In this document: positions 13,801-27,100 of the stretch, one piece after another
Layout: every line of letters starts with the position of its first letter
Numbering within the stretch: position 1 is the first letter of the stretch
Assembly (NCBI GenBank): GCA_905116865.2
Contig: CAJHNH020003135.1
Location: forward strand, 97,001 to 161,000
Length of the DNA stretch: 64,000 nucleotides
DNA from: Candidula unifasciata
Taxonomy: Eukaryota > Mollusca > Gastropoda > Stylommatophora > Geomitridae
Direction of reading: 5' to 3'
The notes under the pieces: model-generated
What the model was told of the DNA's origin: nothing
Databases searched by the model: none
The model's input: only the letters and a program-made list of their open reading frames with translations
Made by a program: the position numbers and the translations under genes

Positions 13801-15101
13801 GTATATTAACGTGGAAGTGTATAGGAACATATTTTACAATTTGCTTAATTAAATTATTTTTTTTTTTTTTCAAGTATTCAGAAAAATATAATTGTTTGTT
13901 AGGTTATTAGACAATACCAATTAAGTGGTGAGGGAAAGATGCTGGTGTTGGATAGGGCAAACATTGAGAAAACTGAAATGGTGTCAGTGGAGTGTTCTAA
14001 AACTGGTGTCTACTAGACAGCAGATGTAGAAGAAACACGTGAAGTAGAAAATCAGAGCTAGAGTGGGTTGGTGTGAGTTAGCTGGATAAAGAACAAAAGA
14101 ATACGATGCCTTTGTTGTGGTGACTGCTGGAATACAGATTTCCTTCCTGACCTGGGATTAAACTGTCATATTCAGAGTGGACTGTATTGCAGAGCTCTCT
14201 TTTCCTTTCCCTCTTCAGTGTGGAAATCAGCTGTATTATACAATACCCCATACTTGAGCGGCATGTCAGTCCGCACGCTCCAGCTTACGCTTGGAGAAAC
14301 ACCCCTCACAGGCTTGTTCTCAAGTACAGTGACATCAGTTCTTCATCATATCTCAAATATTTTTTCACTGAGCAACATAAGAATTATTAGCTTTTTTTTC
14401 AAAAATGACATTGGCTCCCAGATCTACCCAGCCTAAAATGGGTACCGGATACAGACCTGGGAAGTAAAAGTGACAGGTGTGATATTGACCAGATTACCCG
14501 TGAATGTCGATTGGTCTGTAAAAAAAAGTCTAGCCCTATATGCCCAATATATTTGAAGGCATTGAAGATGGTCTTTTTTTACTTTTATTATTACAATTCT
14601 CCTTCTAGTTGTGAAGGTGCCAATCATGGGAGTGCTGTGTTGAGACCAGGTCTAGACAGTGTAGTGGTAGAGCTTCCAGCTAGTGTTAGTGCTTCCTCTG
14701 CATGTTTATCATTCATTTTGTACTTGCCTCATCTCTTATAGTCACAGAGGTAGAATCCCTGTGTTTTGTTCTGTAGCTGCTTTTTCTTTCGGCAGAAATA
14801 AATTGTCAGGTAGCAGGTCATTCGAAGAACAGCCTCAATGAAAGAAGCTCAGTCTCTGATCAGATCTCCTGCCTCGTGCACCCTTCTACCCAAGATGTCA
14901 CTTATATCATATACCCCTCTTTGTGCTGGTTGGCCCCTGCCTCTATTTCCTGTCACTAAGCCTTCTGCTGCTGTTCTTTCAAATCTGCCGTGATGCTTGA
15001 TATCGCCAGATTATTTCAGTTTTCAAGTCAAGACAAACGAACCAACACCCAGCATGAACACATCCACTCACTCACACACACATACATACACACCAACATA
15101 C

Positions 15102-15153
<52 letters not shown>

Positions 15154-18100
15154 AACATAATACATACACATATGCCACACACATGCCACACACATACATG
15201 CATACATGTGTACATACAGACATACTAACACAGGCAGATACACATGCATACTCACACACAGACACACGCATGCTCAGACGCAGACACACACACACAGATA
15301 CACATACAGACACGTACACACACATGCAGAAAGAAACACCCAGACACACACACACCAAGACACACACACACACACACACAGATACATATGCTGTTTACTA
15401 GCTAGTCTCCCTTGATGCTCAGATCTGTTAGTTAGGTCAGTGTTTCTCAGCCTGTGGTATTCTGGGAATGTTTCTATAGCATTTCAGCTATTTTCTTCCT
15501 TGATAACTGAGATAAATCTAGATTAGAATCACACACACACAAATTTAAAAAAAAAAAATTTTAATTTAAAAAAAAAATGAACACATGGATTCCTTAAAAT
15601 TGTGGGATCTGCAGACCTCCAGTTGGAAAACCACTCATTTAGGCCATTTTACAGTATGATAAAGGGTAGCTGCAGAAGAAAGAAGTAGTGTCAGGAGAAC
15701 ACACTAGGCAACATAAACATTGCAAGCTTCTCTTTCTTTGGCATCTGAGAGTATGTATAGCATTCAGTTTTTATGTTGGCTGAGAGTTTTCTGCAGAGAT
15801 TTCTATGTCAGGGTCTCCCATAAGTTTCCATCCTAGGAAAAATAAACATATTACCAGCACCATTACACTCAGCTTATATGTGTTTTTCAGCGGTGGATGA
15901 CATGTGCGGAAATGTGTTTTCAAAACAATGGTAGTCACGTACAGCATATTATATAAATAAAAATTGTTTCTGTTAAAAAAAAGTTTTTTTTTTTTCTAAA
16001 AACGAAAACTTTTGGGACACCTTGTATACAGTATAAGCTGCAATGGTTTATGTACCTGCTTCCAAAAGTGGTCCGAGTTCAATCCCCGGCAGTGACTGCA
16101 TTTTTTCTCACCAGTAAGGTTCTGGGGGGGGGGGGGGGCAGCCTAGCCTCGTAACATGAGAACCAAAGGTTTCAGAATTTCTCAGTAATTATCTGGGCAA
16201 AACTGATACCTAGGAATGGGACTGACCACCTCATCTCTGGCACTTCACGTCCCAGTGGCAGTATGTATTGTGAGAAGACTATTACCTGTCTAGTGGAGGA
16301 TCAGATGGCTGAGACATATGTTCAGATATTAGAGGATCAAATGGTTCGGACATGTGTCATGCTGTTGGATGATCAATTGATTTTGGACATTTCTACACAT
16401 ATTTGATGATCAGATGGTTCGGGCATGTGTCAAGCTATTGAAGGATGAAATTATTTTTTGGACATTTATCAAGATATTGTAGGATGAAATGGTTCAGACA
16501 TGAGTCAAGACATTTGCAAGATAATGCACCAGAGAGAGTCCTTTCACTTAGATTTAATCAGAACGGGCTAGAGGTCACCCATGCAAGCGATGGATAGATG
16601 GTGTATCTGACTGAGGCTGGCACTAGATGCTTCTTCAAAACCTGACGCTGAAAGTCAGAACAGGGTCTGGAGAAAAGAAGAAGAGGAAGAAAGGGCATCT
16701 TGAGTTAGTTGTTCCTTGTGTTCTGCCTGTCTTTGTATCATAGAGCTTCTCTTGTATCTTTTTTTATTGCTTCTTCCATTCCCCCTTCCCACATTTTGTC
16801 TCCCCTAGTTTTTCAGCACAAATCTGTCCCAACAACGGAGGATAGTTTTACGGCAAGAACTAACCAAAGGAATGGATCATGGTAATTTATTATCATGTGA
16901 CTGCTTGCTTGTATGCCTAACTGATGGCGATGTGAGATAGCCCAGTTGACAGGAAATGACTGAGATGTAAGATATCACAGTTGACAGGAAATGACTGAGA
17001 TGTAAGATATCACAGTTGACAGGAAATGACTGAGATGTAAGATAGCACAGTTGACAGTAAATGACTGAAATGTAAGATATCACAGTTGACAGGAAATGAC
17101 TGAGATGTAAGATATCACAGTTAACAGGAAATGACTGAGATGTAAGATAGCACAGTTGACAGGAAATGACTGAGATGTAAGATAGCACAGTTGACAGGAA
17201 ATGACTGAGATAAGTTTCACGCCTGGACAGGAAAAGACAGAGAATGCTACACAAACTCCTCCCAGTTAATGACGTAACAATCTTTGGCAAAGCATAGCCC
17301 AGAAGACAGATTCCTCATATATCATTTTCCCACATGACACCACACACACACAAAAAGATTTTCACATGACACTCATAAAACAGTTGCCCAAATGACAAAT
17401 TGTGCCACATAAATGATTATCAAATGACATTCAAAACACTGGTCCAAGTGACAAATTCCCCCACCTGCACATACAAGATTCTCACTTGACACTTTCTTAC
17501 AAATGACAAAGCCCCCATCACAAGTTTCTCACTTGACATTATTTACAAAATGGTATCTCCGTGACAGTTTCCTCACAAAAGGAGCTTGGCAAACACATTT
17601 TGTGTGTGAATAGTTGCAACAAGGCGGTTCTTTGTGAATTGTTCATGACATTGCTTCACAGATTCCCCCACACACAATAGTTTTGCCTATGAAATATGAA
17701 TAAATGCTCTCATGTTCTGCTTTCTGCTGGTGCATTTATCTAAACCCCGTTAGTTGTATGAACCTAGCTTATTTAATCGTAGTTTTTTTTAAACTTGCTT
17801 TTGTTGTTATTATTATTATTAGCACATTGAACATTCTGCATAACTGCAATGATGCAGTTTTATGAATTGCTGCTAGATGTCAGAGTAAACATTAGTTTAC
17901 AAAAATAGTAAACTCCCAACAGAATGTAGGTCATGACAGCATGAAGACTAAGTCCTCTAAACTTGTTTCCTATCTGTAAGGTTCTGATTATAAAAAAATT
18001 ATCATTTCCTTGTATATTTATCTTCATTTTAATGCCTTCTTCTGTTTTTGCTTGTAAATAATTAGCGCTGTAATTTCAACAAAAATAGTTTTTTTTTTTT

Positions 18101-21100
18101 TAAACACTGCAGCCTGCATGCCGAGATATTTATTTATTCAGACTGCGTGCAGATTTAGCAATATACAAAAATGAATGTAGCACCACATATATGTGGTTTG
18201 AAAAGACCATTACATACATATCCGTGTGTGGTTTGTTTCTGAAAGTACATAATATAGACATGGTGCTCCCTTTGTGGGTTCCGAGGCCCCATTTTTCGGG
18301 ACAAGAATAATAGACCCACTGCACCCCTAAAAAGTATGTCCACTGCCGGTGTTCGAAACCGGGCGGTTCCCGGGCTAGACCCAGTCTCTAGGAAATGGGT
18401 ACCAGAGTTAACAATCTGGGGTAAATGGAGGAACCTTGCTGCAGTTGCGGACGGCCACACAGGCAGACAGTTTCTTATTTAGCTGTCTGTACTGGTGGCA
18501 GAGCACTGATGGTTTATAACCATGTGCAGTGACGCCGGTTCACATCTCCCGACTTAAGCTTTTTTACCTTTATGTCAAAAAAGGCGACTAATTAGGGGTG
18601 TGTCCTTCAAAGTGGAAATGCATCTGTCTGAGAGGCCAGGAACCAACAATCTGCATACAGATAAGATCTGTAAAATGGTTGTAAATGCAGAACTCAAGTT
18701 CTAGAACAAGGTGTGGACAAACAAGCCGATTTTTCCATCGGAGTTTACAGCCAGTGAATGCAAAGAAGAAGAAATATTCATTTATTCAGAGCTGTCTGCT
18801 GGTTGATCTGTACAAATATGGATCTGGCACCAGATGCATGAAGGACCAGTGAGTGTGAAAATGGTCTTTACCCACAGAGCTATGTGTGTTTTATTTATAT
18901 GTGTACATTATATAGAGTAGCGGTTCTCAACTTGTGGGTCGCAACCTTTCAAGGGGTCAAATACCCTTTCAAGGGATCGCCTAAGACCATAGGAAAATAC
19001 ATAGTCATTAAAGTTATGAAGTAGCAATGAAAATAATTGTATGGTTAGGGGTAGCCACTACATGAGGAACTATTAAAGGCTTGCAGCATTAGGAAGAGCC
19101 ATGGATATTGAGGGAATTACTGTATTGGGTTCAAGTCCTGTTGGGGCTGCACTTTAAACAAAAGAATAACTTTGTCTCCCAGGTCGATCCAACCTTAAAT
19201 AGGTACTAGGGACAGTCCTGGAAAGTAAAGGTGGCTGGCGTAAAGATGACCCACAGCGTGCCAGAGTATTGTAGTTTCCCAGACATGATCCATAGCTTAG
19301 GGGTTGCGAATGAGGCTTGTAATTCCAAAGTATTGGGTTTGATTCCAGCTGTGGGCGATTTGGCAACAGATCGATTTGCATTGATGTGGATAATCATAAG
19401 CAGCACTGGCATTCAGAAGGCACTGTTCTACCAAGCATTTTCACAGATTTTTATGCAAACAAAGTATTGTTTCCGTCCCTTAAGTTTTTATAAAAAAAAT
19501 CATTCTTGTTTTCATTAAAAATTGCCGCAAAAAACTCTAACCAATTGCTGTGTTGTAGGATTGAAAAATAAAACCCAGTTACCATTGTAGTTGCCAGATT
19601 GATTCAGTATACTGCGACCACATTTTAAATTTAAGAAGATGTGTGGGAGAATAGTCAGTAACAAATCATGCATTATTGGGGCCTGAAAGACTAAACTCAT
19701 GACACAGTATTGATATTTGCTTCTCCTGTGATTAACTTATGACACAGTATTTATTTTTTGCTTCTCCTGTGACTAACTCATGACACAGTATTGATATTTG
19801 CTTCTCCTGTGACTAACTTATGACACGGTATTGATATTTGCTTCTCCTGTGACTCTCTGATGCATCTTCCTTTCCCCGGACAGTGATCCCACTGCTGCAG
19901 TCACTGCTGACAGATGAGAGCCCCCTGGAGGTGTACCAGAGTTCCTTGAAGGCTTTCTCTCGCTGGGTCGACTTTGGCCTGGCCATTGATAGATCTGAAC
20001 CGATTATACAACAGGTAGGTAGAGGTGATTGATGATTTCTTCTTAGAACCGATTATACAGCAGGTAGATAGAGGTGACTGATGATGTCTTCTTTTTCAGT
20101 TTGTTCAGTGATGTTTGTTTTGTATTCTTTGTGTGTATGTATGTGTGTACTGTTTATTTGTTTCTGTGGTTTCTTTCAGGAGGCATCAATGTCCAGCATA
20201 CCTTCATCTAAACAGTTTCACTTCTTCTTCTTCTTCTTTTTCTTCTTCACGTCCTCTTTTACCACTTCGGGTGTCGAGGGAGATATAAGATCCTGCTTCG
20301 TGCTCTTCTGGCTACTTAGACCATAGACACTTTGTTGTGGTGTAGAGTTTCTCTGATGTTATCTTCCCATCTTGTTCTTGGTCTGCATATAGTATTCAGA
20401 ATAGCTGGTATAGCATCAGAAGGCATTCTCTTCAAGTAAGCAAACCATTTGATTTGTTGTCTTTCTATGTAATTTAGAATTGGTTCTGTGCGACTTGATC
20501 TTGTACGACCTCATTTCTGATTTGATCTCTTCTGGTCACTCCTACAGTCTTTCTCAGACACCTCATTTCCATGGTTACTAATTTTTGCTTATGTTTTGTT
20601 GTGAGTGACCACGTCCGGTACTGATAGCATAGGGTGGGAATGAATATGCTTTGTTTGAGATGTTTCTTTGTGCTGATTGGGAGAACCTTATGCTATGGGG
20701 TGGGGGTAGCTGTCCCAATACAGTTTTACTATTGTCACATAATTTTTAGTTTTATTGTATTATTTTTATGCTTTTTATTTTATTACATGTTATTATTATT
20801 TCATTCTGTCTCTTATCAGTACCAGTTATAGATCATTAACATTTGTATTTCTATTACTCTTTTATCCCTACTGTTATTATATGTTATCAATATTACTTTT
20901 ATGACTATTTTTCGAGCCTTTATTTTGTTTATTCCACCTTTTTACAGTTTCTCACGTTAGCCCCGGTGGTCGCTGGTGGTTGGAGAACTCTCCCTTTGTT
21001 ATTGTTGTGTAGTTTAGTTCCTGTCAAAAAAAGGCCTCAGTCGAAACCTCAATTTGTGTTGTTTTGTGCACATTTTTTTTCTGCTTCCCCTTTCGTGAAG

Positions 21101-24100
21101 CTTTTTTTAGTCACAGTATGCTGGATTAATTTCTTGTTTCTGTGGTGGTTGTTGCCAGCTGTATGTTCTCTGGCTTTGATTTATACTGTTTGTTGTGTAC
21201 TGGGTTGAGTTGGGACAAGAATGGACATCACAGAACTGAATATTCCCTCATGTACTGCATCCTAATTTTCAGCAGCTGGCAAAGAGTTTCAGTTTTGATG
21301 GTACCAATTCTGTACTGTGTTTATGCTGTAATGTGTTTCTTCTTTATTATTTGTGTTTTATGTATTGCATTGGTTAATTTCATATGGCATATGGATACCT
21401 GAAATTGTATCACATAGCAGTTTTAAAACCGAACACTTGACATGGCAGAAAACATGATGAAATGTGATACTTTTAGATGGATTTCTGGACATCACACACA
21501 ACATGATGTAAAACTTTCAGCCAGATGTCTTGACGTAATACTCAACATGACACAACACGTTCAGCTGGATATCTGACACGACACATGACATGACACTTTC
21601 ACCCGGCTATCTGAAATAACACACATTATGATATGACATTTGCAGCTAGATACAGAGAAGGGGGAGATTTAAGGAAAACTAATAAGTAATGGTAGTCATC
21701 AAAGCATTTCACTTGTGTGTGTGTGTGTGAATGTGTTAGCCTGCCATTGGGTCTCTAGATATACATATATCTCCATGATGAACTAGTCTGAGTGGTGATC
21801 TAAAACTGGGGTTCCGTGATGAACTCTGTCGGTTTTTTGTGTGTGGTTTTTTTGGTGGGTGCACATGTTTTGGAGACCCTGGAGATCATTGCTGGAGCTG
21901 TGGAGTGTGTTCTTTGTGCAGTGATCCTGCAGAAAATCACCACTCTGCAAATAAAGGCTTAGTCATATGGAATTCCTCCCCCCCCCCCCCCCCCCCAATA
22001 CAGCTTTAGTTGTTCATCCACTTCTGGATTTTGGTCTTGCACTAGAACTTTAGTTTTATGTGCACATCCGTTTTACAGATCTACCTTTTTTGTAAGCAGG
22101 CAGTTGGTTCCTTGCCTCTCAGGCAGGTGCTTTCCAATTTTGAAGAAAATACCTTTAATTAGTCTCCTTTTATGGCATGCTTGTTTGTTTGGTGTGATGG
22201 GGGGGGGGGGGGGGGGGGGGGAGAAAGGCAGAGGTTTTGTTCTCTTTCCCTCAGCTTGGGTCCCAGAATACACATGGGAAAGCCATATAAGATTTTTGTT
22301 TTTATTATTGCATTTACTGGCTCTAAACTCCGTTGGAAAGTTCTTCTGGTTGTTCATCCACTTCTGGACCTTTGGTCTTGTTCTAGAACTTGAGTTTTGT
22401 ATGCACATCTGTTTTACAGATCTGCCTTTTTTGTGTGCAGATTGACTGTTGGTTTCTTGCTCTCCAGTGTGAAGAAAACACCAGTAATTAGTCTCTTTTT
22501 AGGACTTGCTGGTTGGAGTTGGCGGGAAGGGGGGGGGGGATCCATGTTTTCCCTCATCTTGGGATCCTGGAACCCACATGAGGAAAATATATGGGATCAA
22601 AGCAGCCACGGTTTAAAGGTCTCAATGTTTGTCCGTGTGTCTGCCTGGACAGTTTGTGGATGAAGTGTCACTGCAAGGTCACTTGTTCTATCCCACAGGT
22701 GTTCTCCTCGTTACACAACCCACATTTATTTGACATCGCCTGTGATACACTGGTGACTGTGTTTGCACATCCTGAGTCGTACAGGTGAGTGACTTGGCTT
22801 TCATGAACAACCCACATTTATTTGATATCGCCTGTGATACACTGGTGACTGTGTTTGCACATCCTGAGTCGTACAGGTGAGTGACTTATCTTTCAGTCTC
22901 ATGAATGATTCATCTCATCTCAGGATCAGGATATATTCAGTACTGCTGTACTGGGGGAAGCATTTTAGAAAAAATCTGACAGATAAGAGACAATGATGTT
23001 TCTTCTTCTTTGCGTTTACCATCTGCAGACTCCGGCCGAAAGTTCTGATTGTTTTTCTACTTCTGGACTTTTGTCTTCATTCAGAACTTGAATTTTGCAT
23101 GCACATCTGTTTTACAGATCTGGCTTATTTCTGTGCAGATAGTTGGTTTCTCACCTATCAGGCAGATGCACTCCATCTTTGAAGGAAAGGCCCCCAATTA
23201 ATTAGTTGCCCTTTATAACAAGCAACATGCTTACACCACAAACTGGTGCCCCAGAACCTACACAAGGAGGACAGTGAATCGGTGCTAGTTTAAAGTGTTC
23301 ACACACAGTGGGGATTTATTGTGCTGCAGCGATAGAGAATATGATGGGTGTAAATCCTTGGTTCAGTGTGTATAATATTGCGCGGTGTTGGCAACAAAAA
23401 GATCAGGGTATGAATTTTAAAAACTCAATAAGCTAAAGGTCACACAAATAAGCACGTCCAAAGAACAGCAGAAATTGGGTAAAGCTTAGACGTCACAAAC
23501 AAAACCACACAAGAGGTTTACACATAGCACAGATTCCATAGCTCGGCTGATGACCCCCCGGGATCTGAGTGAAAATTGCGCTCGTGAGTTCAACACAGCA
23601 TCTGTGAAATGAACCTACAACTTTCAAAGAAGGAGACCGGCATCTTGACCACTTCGCCAGTGAGACTAATTGGTTTTGTTGATTAAATCATGGTTTGTTT
23701 TGTATTTATTGTCTTCTTGCCATACCTCATTTACATTCAGTACTGTATTCTTCTTCTTCTTCTTCTACTCCTGTTCTGCCTTTTGGCTTCAGGTTTTGAC
23801 CAGGCATCGAATGAGAGTCTTAGTATGTGCTATGTAGTTGCTCGTATTTATGGCCTCGGCTATTCCATTCATCCATTGCTTGTGTGGTCGACCTGTGGCT
23901 CTGCTTCCATTATGTCCAAGTCTCTGTGGTATACACCTGTATATGACTTATAAATTGATTGTTTGTGGCCAGATATCCTGTGACGGTTCAGAGGCTGCTA
24001 TCACAAGTTGTGGCTCTACAAGGCTTGTTTTCCCAGGCTGTGCTTGACGAAGATAAGGTATGGTTCATGGATTTGTCTCTTGTGATTGCCTTCACTGTAC

Positions 24101-27100
24101 ATCGTTGTGGGGTTCTGTTTTTTGTCAAAGTTCATTTAGATGAACTTTGAATTTGTACCTTTTAATGTCATTATGTGGCACTGCTGATTTTTACTTGTAA
24201 TTATTGTGTTTGTACCTTTTACTGTCACTGTGTTATGCTGCCATATTTTAGTTACACTATCATTTTCTTCTTGTACCTTATACTGTTACTTTGTTGCACT
24301 GTCATATTTTAGCTATGCTATCATTTTCTTCTTGTACCTTATACTGTTACTTTGTTGCACTGCCATATTTTAGCTATGCTATCATTTTCTTCTTGTACCT
24401 TATACTGTTACTTTGTTGCACTGCCATATTTTAGCTATGCTATCATTTTCTTCTTGTACCTTATACTGTTACTTTGTTGCACTGCCATATTTTAGCTGTG
24501 CTATCTTTTCTTCTTGTACCTTATACTGTTACTTTGTTGCACTGCCATATTTTAGCTGTGCTATCATTTTCTTCTTGTACCTTATACTGTTACTTTGTTG
24601 CACTGCCATATTTTAGCTGTGCTATCATTTTCTTCTTTTACCTTATACTGTTACATTGTTGCACTGCCATATTTTAGCTATGCTATCGTTTTCTTCTTGT
24701 ACCTTATACTGTTACTTTGTTGCACTGCCATATTTTAGCTGTGCTATCTTTTCTTCTTGTACCTTATACTGTTACTTTGTTGCACTGCCATATTTTAGCT
24801 GTGCTATCATTTTCTTCTTGTACCTTATACTGTTACTTTGTTGCACTGCCATATTTTAGCTGTGCTATCATTTTCTTCTTTTACCTTATACTGTTACATT
24901 GTTGCACTGCCATATTTTAGCTATGCTATCGTTTATGTTGTTCTCGCCAGGAAACTTGTGAAAGGATCTGTCGTGTGGTGGTTTCATTGGCAGAAAACCA
25001 CACCAAGTTGATAGTTGACTCTGTGCTGGGTCCTGAAGAGGTCAAACAGAACACCATGTCTCTGCTGCAGATGATTCTGGTGAGGCTTCTTCATCAGCAT
25101 CAGAAACAGCCGAGATCATCATCATCATGACTTTTTATTTTATCATCACTTTCAATTTTTTTCTTCTAAATTTGTTAAAATGTTGTCATCATTATTGTTA
25201 CCACCATCATCACTGTTTTACTATTATCATCATTTGTTATCATCATGTTCACTTTTCACCATTATATTCACTATTTTTACCATCACAGTATTACAATCAT
25301 CACTATTATTAACATTTCTGTTTTATTTTCAGCATCACCGATTTGTTATCAAATTTTTTAATTATTATTATCAACTGCCGTTTTTTTTACTGTTAGCATC
25401 ACTGTATTACTATCGACATGACGGTATTACTGTCAGCATCACTGTATTACTATCAACATGACGGTATTACTGTCATCATCACTGTATTACTATCAACATG
25501 ACGGTATTACTGTCAGCATCACTGTATTACTATCAACATGACGGTATGACTGTCAACATCACTGTATTACTATCAGCATGACGGTATTACTGTCAGCATC
25601 ACTGTATTACTATCAGCATGACGGTATTACTGTCATCATCACTGTATTACTATCAACATGACGGTATTACTGTCAGCATCACTGTATTACTATCAACATG
25701 ACGGTATTACTGTCAGCATCACCGTATTACTATCAACATGACGGTATTACTGTCAGCATCACTGTATTACTATCAACATGACGGTATTACTGTCAGCATC
25801 ACCGTATTACTATCAACATGACGGTATTACTGTCAGCATCACTGTATTACTATCAACATGACGGTATTACTGTCAGCATCACCGTATTACTATCAACATG
25901 ACGGTATTACTGTCAGCATCACTGTATTACTATCAACATGACGGTATTACTGTCAGCATCACTGTATTACTATCAACATGATGGTATTACTGTCAGCATC
26001 ATTGTATTACTATCGACATGACGGTATTACTGTCAGCATCATTGTATTACTATCAACATGACGGTATTACTGTCAGCATCACTGTATTACTATCAGCATG
26101 ATGGTATTACTGTCATCATCACTGTATTACTATCAGCATGACGGTATTACTGTCAGCATCACTGTATTACTATCAACATGATGGTATTACTGTCAGCATC
26201 ACCATATTACTATCAGCATGATGGTATTACTGTAAACATCACTGTATTACTATCAACATGACGGTATGACTGTCAACATCACTGTATTACTATCAACATG
26301 ACGGTATGACTGTCAGCATCACTGTATTACTATCAGCATCTGTGTTTTACTGTCAACATCACTGAATTACTATCGACATGACGGTATTACTGTCAGTATC
26401 CTTGTTTTACCGCCCCCTTCGTCATCACAGTAGATGTACAAAAAGGGAAATAACTACTATAGAAAAAACAAAACAAATTTGTCGCTTCCAAAGGGACTAA
26501 AATACAATCGTTGTGGCCAGATTTCTACAGTTTATTCTAACTAAATGTGATGAAAAGGGGGGGGGGGGGGAGTGATGGATACACATGGTGGGATGGTTAA
26601 GATTTAGAAAGGAGAGCCAATCACACGTCACCATTTTTTTGGGACAGACAGGCAGTTATAAGTTAATGGTATCAGATATCGGCACCATAGAGGTAATATG
26701 CATTTATGGGTATTTATTGTAACAGGTGAGCTTGGATTTATTCAGTGGGATTTTTTCTTTTCTTTCTGTTGTAGGCTTGTACAGGACTGCCAGGCTACTT
26801 CCCCATTGATGAAAGCTGTAGCGACCAGACATTCACATTTTGGTACTTACTGCAGGTGAGGGCACTATTGGTTGTGCTGTCCTGTTTTGTTAGCTTTACA
26901 GCTTGTCTTGTTCATACTGTCATGTTTTGTTAGCTTTACAGCTTGTCTTGTTCATTGTTTATACTGCCATGTTTTGTTCGGGCTATAGTTCATGTTGTTC
27001 AGACCATTGCGATTTGGTTGTTTTACAGTCTTGAATGTTCAGGCCATTATGTTTTGTTAGCTTCACATTTATTGTTGTTCATACTGTTTTGATGTGATAG

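Noticed and set aside
22073..22663. ORFs of 70-113 residues around 22.1-22.6 kb
   Set aside because: They are readings of two GAA-tailed elements and a poly-G tract (Gly or Pro runs).
24413..24920. Hydrophobic 67-residue ORFs that look like membrane proteins
   Set aside because: T-rich 61-bp tandem repeat in an intron.
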